Source of the DNA: an uncultured Ruminococcus sp.
GTDB lineage: Bacteria; Bacillota; Clostridia; Oscillospirales; Acutalibacteraceae
Assembly: GCA_902762375.1 (NCBI GenBank)
Contig: CACWNY010000020.1
Span: forward strand, 1 to 64,000
DNA length: 64,000 bases
Direction: 5' to 3'
In this document: positions 34,853-42,224 of the stretch, piece by piece
Layout of the letters: the number at the start of each line of letters is the position of its first letter
Numbering within the stretch: position 1 is the first letter of the stretch
Translations under genes and position numbers: made by a program
The notes under the pieces: generated by a model
Database searches by the model: none
Seen by the model: only the letters and a program-made list of their open reading frames with translations
Told to the model about the DNA's origin: nothing

Positions 34853-35860
34853 ATGAATAGCAAAACATTTGTTCCTTTAACAAGAAAACGCCTTTATTAT
34901 CTGGATTTTTTAAGAATTATAGCTACCTTAGGGGTTATTACCATTCATGTTTCTACAAATTGTGGCAATAGTGGAAATCAATATAGTACAATCATATTAA
35001 ACGCTATATCAAGATATTGTGTTCCTGTTTTTGTTATGATAAGCGGTTGCTTTTTTCTGGATAATGACAGACCATTGCCATTGAAAAAACTTTTTTCAAA
35101 AAATATAGCGAGATTATTTTTATGCTATCTGTTCTGGACATCGATTTATACAATTTTGTTTTATCTTTACCAAAAGCAAATTGACTGGATTGCAGGATAT
35201 CATCTGTGGTTTTTGCCGATGATGACAGGTCTTTATATTTTGACACCGATTTTACGCTGTGTGACACGGAATAAAAATATGACTGAATATTTGATAATTG
35301 TGTTAATGGTTATTTTTTTGCTGTTCTTTAATATTTTCAATTCAGGCTGGTTTCTCAATTTTTATTTTATACGCTATACTTGTGAGCAACTGAACGATGG
35401 TTTCAGTTTATGTAAATATCCTTTGTATTTTATTCTAGGGTATTATCTTAATAAATTTGCTCTTAACAAATATATATTGAGTTTAGTATATGCATCAGGT
35501 ATTTTAAGTGTGTGCTTACTTCCGATAATAGAAATATGGTTATTTGTACATCAGAAAAGCAATTCTTTGGTTTTAAATTATTTTTCTGTATTCGTCTTTT
35601 CAGAAAGTATTTTTGTGTTTACGCTCACAAAAAAAATATTTCACAAAGTAAATTTCCGACAGAAAACACTTGATTTGATTTCTTTTTTATCAAAATACAC
35701 TTTTGGGATATATCTTGTTCATGTAGCAGTGCTTTCTTTGGTGAAAAAAACGATGTTTTATGATTATATTTTTATTGCATTATTGATAGTATCAATAGTA
35801 TCGTTGGGAGTTTCTCTTATTTTAAATCATATACCGCTTGTGAATAAATATCTGGTATGA
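34853..35860 (+). CDS. Acyltransferase 3 family integral membrane protein
   Basis: 335 residues with about ten membrane segments. YYLDFLRIIATLGVITIHVS near the N-terminus carries the Arg and His of the acyltransferase 3 signature, as in enzymes that O-acetylate surface glycans. ATG 34853 (GGAG 7 nt upstream) is preferred to one at 34781 that lies before the terminator. Markedly AT-rich, like the relative at 2853. No promoter between terminator and start was seen. It ends 23 bp before the phosphatase start. Confidence 0.78.
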   Translation: MNSKTFVPLTRKRLYYLDFLRIIATLGVITIHVSTNCGNSGNQYSTIILNAISRYCVPVFVMISGCFFLDNDRPLPLKKLFSKNIARLFLCYLFWTSIYTILFYLYQKQIDWIAGYHLWFLPMMTGLYILTPILRCVTRNKNMTEYLIIVLMVIFLLFFNIFNSGWFLNFYFIRYTCEQLNDGFSLCKYPLYFILGYYLNKFALNKYILSLVYASGILSVCLLPIIEIWLFVHQKSNSLVLNYFSVFVFSESIFVFTLTKKIFHKVNFRQKTLDLISFLSKYTFGIYLVHVAVLSLVKKTMFYDYIFIALLIVSIVSLGVSLILNHIPLVNKYLV

Positions 35861-35883
35861 ATTGTATGGGAAGGGAGAAAATA

Positions 35884-36678
35884 ATGTCAGTTTATCAGCT
35901 TATCGCCACCGATTTGGACGGCACACTACTGGACGACAACAAACAAATTTCCATAGAAAACCAGAAGGCTATCCGTTACGCCATAAAAAAAGGAATAAAA
36001 ATCATTCCTTGTACAGGCAGAGCCGTACAGGGGGTGACCAGATTTCCGTTTCTCACCTCACTAAAGACACTTGCCGTAACGCATAACGGAGGTATGATTA
36101 TTAATCTTGCCGATAATCAGATTATTTATAATTGTACTCTGCAAAACAATGATACGGAATTTATTCTGAACAAAGGTTTTTCATGGAATACCAATATGTG
36201 TGTATGGATTGACAATCAACTTTACTGTAATAAAATCAACGGATACACATTAAAATACAGTGAAATTAATAATGTAGAACCAACGAAATTTTATTCTTAC
36301 AAAACTTTACCTGACAGTGAAGTTACCAAAATCTTATGGTACGATACTGAAAACAATATTTCCGCTTATGCCCGAACAATGGAACAGTCTGTTTCTGCCA
36401 ATGTGACCTGTTGCACATCAACACCGCATTTTCTGGAATTTTTCAGCAGTAAGACTTCAAAAGCGATTGCACTTGCCTACATCGGCAACCTTTGTGGAAT
36501 AAAAAGAGAGAACATCATTGCATTTGGCGATGAAAAAAACGATATGACTATGCTGGAATTTGCAGGTATGGGTATTGCTATGGCGAATGCCCGTGATGAA
36601 GTCAAAGCAAAGGCTGACTTTGTGACATTATCCAATAACGATAACGGTTTTGCCGATGGTGTTTACCGTTTTGTGTGA
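35884..36678 (+). CDS. Cof-type HAD-superfamily sugar-phosphate phosphatase
   Basis: 264 residues. HAD motif I is DLDGTLLDD (about 9-17), motif II Thr in CTGRAV, and motif IV AFGDEKNDMTMLEFAG near residue 217. A large type-IIB cap sits between, as in Cof/YbiV/YidA hydrolases that remove phosphate from sugar phosphates or FMN-like compounds. ATG 35884 follows AAGGGAG. It lies directly after the acyltransferase and may share its transcript. Confidence 0.85.
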   Translation: MSVYQLIATDLDGTLLDDNKQISIENQKAIRYAIKKGIKIIPCTGRAVQGVTRFPFLTSLKTLAVTHNGGMIINLADNQIIYNCTLQNNDTEFILNKGFSWNTNMCVWIDNQLYCNKINGYTLKYSEINNVEPTKFYSYKTLPDSEVTKILWYDTENNISAYARTMEQSVSANVTCCTSTPHFLEFFSSKTSKAIALAYIGNLCGIKRENIIAFGDEKNDMTMLEFAGMGIAMANARDEVKAKADFVTLSNNDNGFADGVYRFV

Positions 36679-36707
36679 GTGTTTTATTTCACTCATTTCC
36701 CAAGTAA

Positions 36708-36750
36708 CAAAATCCCCTTTCAGACCCTTGTGGTCTGAAAAGGGATTTTG
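36708..36750 (+). terminator. Rho-independent terminator
   Basis: About 18-bp stem (AAAATCCCCTTTCAGACC against GGTCTGAAAAGGGATTTT, one mismatch) ending in TTTTG. Confidence 0.85.
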
Positions 36751-36828
36751 CTGATTTGACTGGAACGCTTTTCAGCGTAAAATCCATTACAAAAAAATAC
36801 AAAAAAAGCTGTCAAAACAGAACAAATG

Positions 36829-36837
36829 TGGTATAAT
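36829..36837 (+). promoter_or_regulatory. Extended -10 promoter of the FHA-ABC gene
   Basis: TGGTATAAT (36829-36837) is an extended -10 box; the -35 is poor. 45 bp before the ATG. Confidence 0.5.
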
Positions 36838-36882
36838 AAAGGCAACAATATCCATAAAAAATCAGAGGAGTAAGGGAGTAAA

Positions 36883-38337
36883 ATGGTCAACTATACAAGC
36901 AATTTGAAAATGTCATCAGACAGGGGAGCGTGTCTTACCATCATTGACAGGGACAGGACAATAAGAACAGTTCCGCTGACAAAATCAGAGATGTTTGTGG
37001 GAACAGAAGGAGATATCATACTTAATTCCCGAATTGTTTCCCGACGGCATGGAAAATTCACCCAAATCAACAGAGAGTTCTATTACAACGATGAGGGCAG
37101 TCTTAATGGTACGCTAATCAACGGAGAACAGATAGGTTGCGGTCATTATAACCGTTCGCAGAGATACCGTCTGGAAAACGGTGATGTCATCAAAATCACC
37201 GTACCTGAATCGGTGGGCAATCCTGAAAATGTCATGATGATATTTTCAGAAAGAATGTCCGTCAATACCCGCTGGAAGTACATCAGTCTGAAAGACAAAC
37301 CAAATCATGAACTGGAAATCGGCAGAAATGTTCCGCAAGGAGAACTTTGTATTGACAGTGTAAAAGTTTCTGAAATACACGCCAAGATTGTCTACTGGCC
37401 CGACAGGGTATTCATTGTGGATAAAGAAAGTCAGAACGGTGTTATTGTCAACGGCAAGCGGATTACCGAAAGTTGTTTTCTGAATAATTACGATGTTGTT
37501 TCCATAGCCAACACCAAACTTATTTACATAGACGGTATGATATACTTCAATATCGAACCTGACGGCATAAAAATGGAAGTACATGATATCAGTAAGGTTG
37601 TGCAGAAAAACAAGACAGTTTCAGACCATGTTTCGTTTACCGTATACCCATGCGAAATGGTAGCCGTTATTGGCGGGTCAGTGGAAGACAGAACAATCTT
37701 TATGAATTGTATCAACGGTAGTGACCGTGCGACAAGCGGAGCAGTATTTATGGACGGTATGAATCTTTATGATAACTATAATTTACTGAAATCCCGTATA
37801 GGCAATATACCGAAAAAATATGAATTGTATGACTATCTTTCTGTGTACGGTTCACTGAAATTCACCGCAGATTCACAACTGGCGAAAGATATTTCCAGAC
37901 AGGAAAGAGTGGAACGGATAGAAAAGGTCATACAGACGATGGGACTATCCGAACAACGCAAAACCTTGATAAAAAAACTCAGTGACGGACAGAAAAAAAG
38001 CATGAGTATTGCTAAGGAGCTTGTGTCCAACCCAGACATAATTTTCTTAGATGAACCCAATGCAGGTCTTGACCCGGAAGCAGAAACGATACTGATGAAA
38101 CAGTTAAAAAATTTATCCTTAAATTCTGGTAAGACAATTATTCTCACCCCAAGCACCTTACAGAATATTCATTTGTTTGATAAAATTATGTTTCTTGCTC
38201 CCGAAGGAAAATTGTGTTATTGCGGTTCACCGACAGACGCATTGTCATTTTTCGAGGTTACAGTAATAACAGATGCCTATGAAAAAGTAAGAAATAATGC
38301 AGATTATTTTATCCGTAAGTACAATAATTCTTTATGA
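36883..38337 (+). CDS. Protein with two FHA domains and a degenerate ABC ATPase domain
   Basis: 484 residues, no signal or membrane segment. FHA 1 (about 30-120) has RIVSRRHGKF and DEGSLNGTLING; FHA 2 (about 130-225) has EIGRN, VSEIHAKIV and SQNGVIVNG. Both keep the Arg/Ser/His/Asn-Gly pattern used to bind phosphothreonine. The rest resembles an ABCG-type ATPase with LSDGQKKS (366) and Walker B IIFLDEP (386-392), but the P-loop reads VIGGSVEDRTIF with no GKS/T, and the switch His is replaced (ILTPST). Normal ATP hydrolysis is therefore doubtful. Full FHA-ABCG proteins also carry a permease domain, absent here. A phosphorylation-dependent scaffold is a guess. Confidence 0.8.
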   Translation: MVNYTSNLKMSSDRGACLTIIDRDRTIRTVPLTKSEMFVGTEGDIILNSRIVSRRHGKFTQINREFYYNDEGSLNGTLINGEQIGCGHYNRSQRYRLENGDVIKITVPESVGNPENVMMIFSERMSVNTRWKYISLKDKPNHELEIGRNVPQGELCIDSVKVSEIHAKIVYWPDRVFIVDKESQNGVIVNGKRITESCFLNNYDVVSIANTKLIYIDGMIYFNIEPDGIKMEVHDISKVVQKNKTVSDHVSFTVYPCEMVAVIGGSVEDRTIFMNCINGSDRATSGAVFMDGMNLYDNYNLLKSRIGNIPKKYELYDYLSVYGSLKFTADSQLAKDISRQERVERIEKVIQTMGLSEQRKTLIKKLSDGQKKSMSIAKELVSNPDIIFLDEPNAGLDPEAETILMKQLKNLSLNSGKTIILTPSTLQNIHLFDKIMFLAPEGKLCYCGSPTDALSFFEVTVITDAYEKVRNNADYFIRKYNNSL

Positions 38338-38362
38338 GTTTAAGGGAGATAGCCCTTTAATG
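38338..38362. repeat. MPR copy 13 (fragment, P3 only)
   Basis: TTTAAGGGAGATAGCCCTTTAAT directly after the FHA-ABC stop. The rest of 38363-38510 is AT-rich without a gene and holds a worn copy of the TTCGGAATGACA centre motif near 38461. Confidence 0.6.
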
Positions 38363-38512
38363 GATTGTTTATTGAAATTTTATGATAATTTTATAGTATA
38401 ATAATGATAAGGGTCGTATTATAAAAAGAGAGTAATGTATAAGAAAAGATTCCTTGCTATGTTCGGAATGACAAGTATAAAAAGTAAAATAAACATCTCA
38501 GATTAAATTTCT

Positions 38513-38554
38513 ACAGGCACAATCGGAAAGTATTTTGGTTGTGTCTGTTTTTTC
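38513..38554 (+). terminator. Rho-independent terminator
   Basis: ACAGGCACAA pairs with TTGTGTCTGT (one G-U), followed by TTTTTT. It lies 175 bp after the FHA-ABC gene. Confidence 0.7.
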
Positions 38555-38596
38555 TGTTATTTTAGAGAAATTGCTGAAAAAATTGCCAATTACTGA

Positions 38597-38625
38597 TTGC
38601 TAATTGCTGATTGCTATGGTACAAT
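38597..38625 (+). promoter_or_regulatory. Sigma-A promoter of putP
   Basis: TTGCTA (38597-38602), 17 bp, TACAAT (38620-38625) with an upstream TG. It lies in a run of ATTGCTGATTGCTA micro-repeats (38590-38617). Confidence 0.6.
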
Positions 38626-38671
38626 AAAAAGGAATTTTGCGGAAAAAATTTTTTTCAGGAGGTTTTTTGTT

Positions 38672-40138
38672 TTGAACTGGTCAGAATTAATTGTCTTTAT
38701 TGTCTATCTGGCGTTTATGCTGGGAATAGGAATATTCTTTTTTGTCAAGAATAAGAGTGGCGGAGAGAAATCCTACTTTCTTGGTGGGAGAGCGATGGGA
38801 CCGTGGGTAACGGCACTTTCGGCGGGAGCATCAGATATGAGTGCGTGGGTACTGATGGGGTTGCCGACTTCTGTATACGCATTGGGAATGGGTCAGGTAT
38901 GGGTGCCTGTGGGTCTGGCAATCGGCTATACGCTGAGTTGGATTCTGGAAGCTCCAAGATTGCGTAAGTTTTCGATTGTCGCCAACGACTCCATTACTAT
39001 ACCTCAATACTTAACTAACCGCTTTCTGGCAAAATCTAATATTTTACAGATTATCTGTGCGGTTGTTTTTCTGTTAGCCTATACCTTATATTCCGCCTCC
39101 AGTATGAAAGCCTGCGGAACACTTGTCAACACCGTAACAGGTATCGACCCTACAGTGGCGATGTATATCGGTGCATTGATTATTGTCAGCTATACTTTTC
39201 TGGGCGGATTTTCGGCAGTCTGCTGGACGGACTTCTTTCAGGGAATGTTGATATTTGGCGGTATGCTGATGGCACCTATTTTTGCGGTTTCCATGATAGA
39301 TATGTCCGCTATAGGAAATCTGTCGGCAGTCAATCCTAAATTTTCGTGGGACGCTTTTACAAATTGGAAGGATATTGTTTCAGGTCTGGCATGGGGGCTT
39401 GGTTATTTCGGAATGCCACATATTATCATTCGTTTCATGTCTATCCGTTCACAGAAGGAAATGAAAAAATCAGCCGTTATCGGCATTACATGGACAGTTT
39501 GTATTGTTATTTTTGCTACATTGATAGGTATTGTCGGACTGGCATTTCTGGGATATGACCAGAATGTTGCGGACAATGAACTTGTCTTTATCAATATGGT
39601 AAGAAAGATATTTCCCGGAATTTTGTCAGGTGTTATGCTTTCGGCTGTGCTGGCAGCGTCTATGAGTACCGCCGACAGTCAGTTGCTTTCGGCTTCATCA
39701 GCTTTTGCCAGCGACCTCTATAAGCCGGTTATTCGTAAAAATAAGGTAACGGATAAAGAAATGCAATGGGTAGGACGCTTCGTGGTTCTGGCGATTGCTA
39801 TAGTTGCTTTAATCATTGCCTCCAATCCTAATTCGGGAACGATTATGTCTTTGGTTTCCAATGCGTGGGCTTTGTTCGGTTCATCGTTAGGGTCTGTAAT
39901 TCTGTTAAGTCTTTTCTGGAAAAGATTTAATTTTCAGGGAGCGATTACGGGTATTCTTGTGGGTGCGGTTGCGGATATCTGCTGGCTTATATTCCTCACC
40001 GAAAAAACAGGTATCTATGAACTTGCTCCGGGATTTATCCTTAGTATGATTTTTGCTGTAGTGGTAACACTTTGCACGAAAGCTCCCACAGAAAAAGTAG
40101 AAAAACTTTTCGATAAGGCAATGACCTATACCGATTAA
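38672..40138 (+). CDS. putP: Sodium/proline symporter
   Basis: 488 residues, about 13 membrane helices of the SSS family. SYFLGGRAMGPWVTALSAGASDMSAW in TM2 and AVLAASMSTADSQLLSASSAF in TM8 hold the sodium-binding and Ser/Thr residues seen in PutP. It imports proline with Na+. The start is TTG 38672, 9 nt after CAGGAGG; an upstream in-frame TTG at 38597 falls in the promoter. Monocistronic. Other SSS substrates cannot be excluded. Confidence 0.88.
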   Translation: MNWSELIVFIVYLAFMLGIGIFFFVKNKSGGEKSYFLGGRAMGPWVTALSAGASDMSAWVLMGLPTSVYALGMGQVWVPVGLAIGYTLSWILEAPRLRKFSIVANDSITIPQYLTNRFLAKSNILQIICAVVFLLAYTLYSASSMKACGTLVNTVTGIDPTVAMYIGALIIVSYTFLGGFSAVCWTDFFQGMLIFGGMLMAPIFAVSMIDMSAIGNLSAVNPKFSWDAFTNWKDIVSGLAWGLGYFGMPHIIIRFMSIRSQKEMKKSAVIGITWTVCIVIFATLIGIVGLAFLGYDQNVADNELVFINMVRKIFPGILSGVMLSAVLAASMSTADSQLLSASSAFASDLYKPVIRKNKVTDKEMQWVGRFVVLAIAIVALIIASNPNSGTIMSLVSNAWALFGSSLGSVILLSLFWKRFNFQGAITGILVGAVADICWLIFLTEKTGIYELAPGFILSMIFAVVVTLCTKAPTEKVEKLFDKAMTYTD

Positions 40139-40149
40139 GGACGGTTTTT

Positions 40150-40362
40150 AGTTTAAGGGCTACCGCCCTTAAAAATCCTGTTAAGGGGTTGCCACCCCTT
40201 AACCCCGCCCACTTTTTTGAAAAAAAGTGGACAAAAAACTTTTATGGCTCACTTCGTTCGGAACTCTTTATCCGACTTCGGACTGTGACAATTAAAAGTT
40301 TTTGTCGAACTTTTTTCAAAAAGTTCGTGGGGTCAAGGGGCAACGCCCCTTGTGGGATTTTA
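40150..40362. repeat. MPR copy 14 (full, right P3 missing)
   Basis: Left arm P3 (AAGGGCTACCGCCCTT), P2 (AAGGGGTTGCCACCCCTT), P1 (CCCACTTT-type); centre GGCTCACTTCGTTCGG; right arm P1 CGAACTTT/AAAGTTCG and P2 (GGGGCAACGCCCC). Confidence 0.82.
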
Positions 40363-40369
40363 AGACAAT

Positions 40370-40398
40370 TTGACTTTTCAATATGATAATGCTACAAT
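40370..40398 (+). promoter_or_regulatory. Promoter of the toxin-antitoxin remnant
   Basis: TTGACT (40370-40375), 17 bp, TACAAT (40393-40398), 37 bp before GTG 40435. Confidence 0.65.
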
Positions 40399-40434
40399 AT
40401 TCATATAATCATTTTATATAGGGAGATGACCCGT

Positions 40435-40680
40435 GTGACAACTATTCAACAACAGGCTATCCAGTTAATTCAGCGTCTACCTGATACAAAAATACAGGCT
40501 ATTATCACTCTCGCTACAGATGAACTGCATTTGCTTGAACTGGAACACCAGACCACTAAACAGAAAAAAGAAATGGCTTTTGCTCAGTTGGAAAATCTTG
40601 ACCTTAATCTTCCTGCTGATTTTGGCCCTGCCAAAGAACTTATCGGTGCATTAGGAGAAAAATATGACATTACTACTTGA
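40435..40680 (+). CDS. VapB-like antitoxin
   Basis: 81 residues, helical and rich in Gln/Leu (AIQLIQRLPDTKIQAIITLA), ending in an acidic tail, as in small antitoxins that precede PIN toxins in Clostridia. GTG 40435 is 9 nt after GGGAG; the ATG at 40426 abuts that site and is unlikely. It overlaps the downstream toxin start by 17 bases. Identification rests on size, layout and the PIN start that follows. Since the toxin is cut short, this antitoxin is probably an orphan. Confidence 0.6.
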   Translation: MTTIQQQAIQLIQRLPDTKIQAIITLATDELHLLELEHQTTKQKKEMAFAQLENLDLNLPADFGPAKELIGALGEKYDITT

Positions 40681-40738
40681 TACAAATATTATTCTGGACT
40701 ATCTTTTAAAAAGACCTCCTTTTTTTGAAATTGTTTAA
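40664..40738 (+). pseudogene. Truncated PIN-domain (VapC-like) toxin
   Basis: The frame starts MTLLLDTNIILDYLLKRPP, the classic PIN opening with the first catalytic Asp in DTN. It ends after 24 codons at a TAA made by MPR fragment 15. Intact PIN toxins have about 130-140 residues, and no downstream remainder is visible. The toxin is dead here. Confidence 0.8.
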
Positions 40739-40757
40739 GGGTTGTCGCCCTTTAATC
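40734..40757. repeat. MPR copy 15 (fragment, P3 only)
   Basis: TTTAAGGGTTGTCGCCCTTTAA, a lone P3 hairpin, lies at the point where the PIN gene is broken. Confidence 0.7.
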
Positions 40758-40774
40758 GGAAAATTTTAAAAAAT

Positions 40775-40812
40775 AAACGGTATGTATTGCAAAGAATACA
40801 TACCGTTTTATT
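40775..40812. terminator. Bidirectional rho-independent terminator
   Basis: 14-bp stem AAACGGTATGTATT/AATACATACCGTTT with A/T tracts at both sides, between the TA remnant and the convergent surface-protein gene. Confidence 0.85.
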
Positions 40813-40843
40813 TGTCGAGCTGAGAATGACCGCTGATTATAAA

Positions 40844-41809
40844 TTATTTACTGCTCTTTCTTTTTCTCAAAGCACCTACAGCAAGCATTGCGGAAACTAC
40901 ACCTAAACCGACAACCATAACCGCACTGCTACTACCTGTAGCTACTTTACCGCTTGATGTATTGGAAGAATTGGTATTACCGCTATTGTTATTGTTGTTG
41001 GTGGTGTTATTGTTATTGGTAGCATTAGTAGGAGTAACAGAGGCTGTTGTTGTTTCTTTTTCAGTGGAAGCGTCAGTAGGCTGTGCATTGGTTGCTGATG
41101 TGGGAACATCTGTAACTACTTCACTGGGGGTTTCAGTAGGTTCGTCAGTGGGTTCATCAGTAGGAGCGTCAGTGATTTCTTCGGTAGGTTCGTCAGTGGG
41201 TTCTTCTCCTGCATAGTCAACTTTCATTTCTGTCTTGAGGTTCAAAACACTCAAATCGCTTTCGGGTTCACCTGCTTCGTTGTCAAAGGTAACATCTTCA
41301 AGAACTGTATTTACCCAACAACTTCCGTCACCGACTACTTCAACCGCAAAAGAATACATAAACTGTCCGTTTTCGTAATCACCGCTGGGTTTACCCAATA
41401 CATAACAGTAACCGAATTTATCTCTGTCAAATTCGTCAGCACTTTCGGGTCTTACCTGATAACCCTCAAACGCTGATTTATAGAAAGAGGTTTCTTCTCC
41501 GTCTGTGTAGTAGCCGTCAGCATAACGCAGGATTTCAGTATCGCTGTACTCCACAGTACTGTCCTTTTCTGTCTGATTGATGTAAGTTGCAACAACCGCA
41601 CCTGTAATTGCCTTTTCAGAATAACCTGTTACAGTAAATTCTATTTTGTCACCTTTATGAAGTGTGGAAGTGGTAATGCCTATACCTGTTTCACTGTCTG
41701 TAATCAATGATACTGCACTGCCACTGTCAGCAGAAACACTGCCCATTGCACTTACACAACCGACTGTTGCTACCATGCCTGCCAGAAACAGGCTTGTTAA
41801 TTTCTTCAT
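40844..41809 (-). CDS. Secreted membrane-anchored protein of unknown function
   Basis: 321 residues. Signal peptide about 1-27 (ending SVSA/DS). One beta-rich domain (about 28-185: STLHKGDKIEFTVTGYS, YCYVLGKPSG, GQFMYSFAVEVVGDG) is followed by a linker of PTDEPTE repeats and then Asn/Ser/Thr. A membrane helix and ALRKRKSSK end it. The globular part has the look of a cohesin or Ig-like beta-sandwich, but I cannot assign it. ATG 41809 (GGAGG 10 nt upstream) is used, because the longer frame to 41983 runs through the promoter. The anchor is like those of the 13-17 kb trio. Confidence 0.65.
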   Translation of the reverse strand: MKKLTSLFLAGMVATVGCVSAMGSVSADSGSAVSLITDSETGIGITTSTLHKGDKIEFTVTGYSEKAITGAVVATYINQTEKDSTVEYSDTEILRYADGYYTDGEETSFYKSAFEGYQVRPESADEFDRDKFGYCYVLGKPSGDYENGQFMYSFAVEVVGDGSCWVNTVLEDVTFDNEAGEPESDLSVLNLKTEMKVDYAGEEPTDEPTEEITDAPTDEPTDEPTETPSEVVTDVPTSATNAQPTDASTEKETTTASVTPTNATNNNNTTNNNNNSGNTNSSNTSSGKVATGSSSAVMVVGLGVVSAMLAVGALRKRKSSK

Positions 41810-41854
41810 TTTTGAACATCCTCCCTGTTCTATATACTTGATAATATCGTAACT

Positions 41855-41883
41855 ATTATAATACCTGATAGAAAATAATTCAA
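41855..41883 (-). promoter_or_regulatory. Sigma-A promoter of the anchored protein
   Basis: Minus strand TTGAAT (41878-41883), 17 bp, TATAAT (41855-41860). Confidence 0.65.
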
Positions 41884-41961
41884 TATATTTTTTAACTTTT
41901 TGTATCAACTCACAATAAATATATCTCCCATATAGGCAAAAACACATAACTTTATGTATTA

Positions 41962-42195
41962 TGTCAAAATTTGCTTGTCGCAAATTTTGTTTTGTGTTTG
42001 GGGAGTTTAAGGGCTGCCGCCCTTAAAAATCCTGCTAAGGGGCTGCCGCCCCTTAACCCCGCCCACTTTTTTGAAAAAAAGTGGACAAAAAACTTTTAAA
42101 AAAGTGGACAAAAAACTTTTAAGTGTCACAGCTCAAACTTAGATAAAGATTTCCGAACGCTTTTTCGTGTCATTCCGAACGGAGTGAGGAATCTA
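41962..42195. repeat. MPR copy 16 (left arm and centre)
   Basis: P4, P3 (AAGGGCTGCCGCCCTT), P2 (AAGGGGCTGCCGCCCCTT), P1, a duplicated AAAAAGTGGACAAAAAACTTTT unit (two copies), then the centre TGTCATTCCGAACGGAGTGAGGAATC. AATTACGAATTACGAATTACGC micro-repeats follow to 42220. Confidence 0.82.
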
Positions 42196-42224
42196 ATTAC
42201 GAATTACGAATTACGCATTACCAA

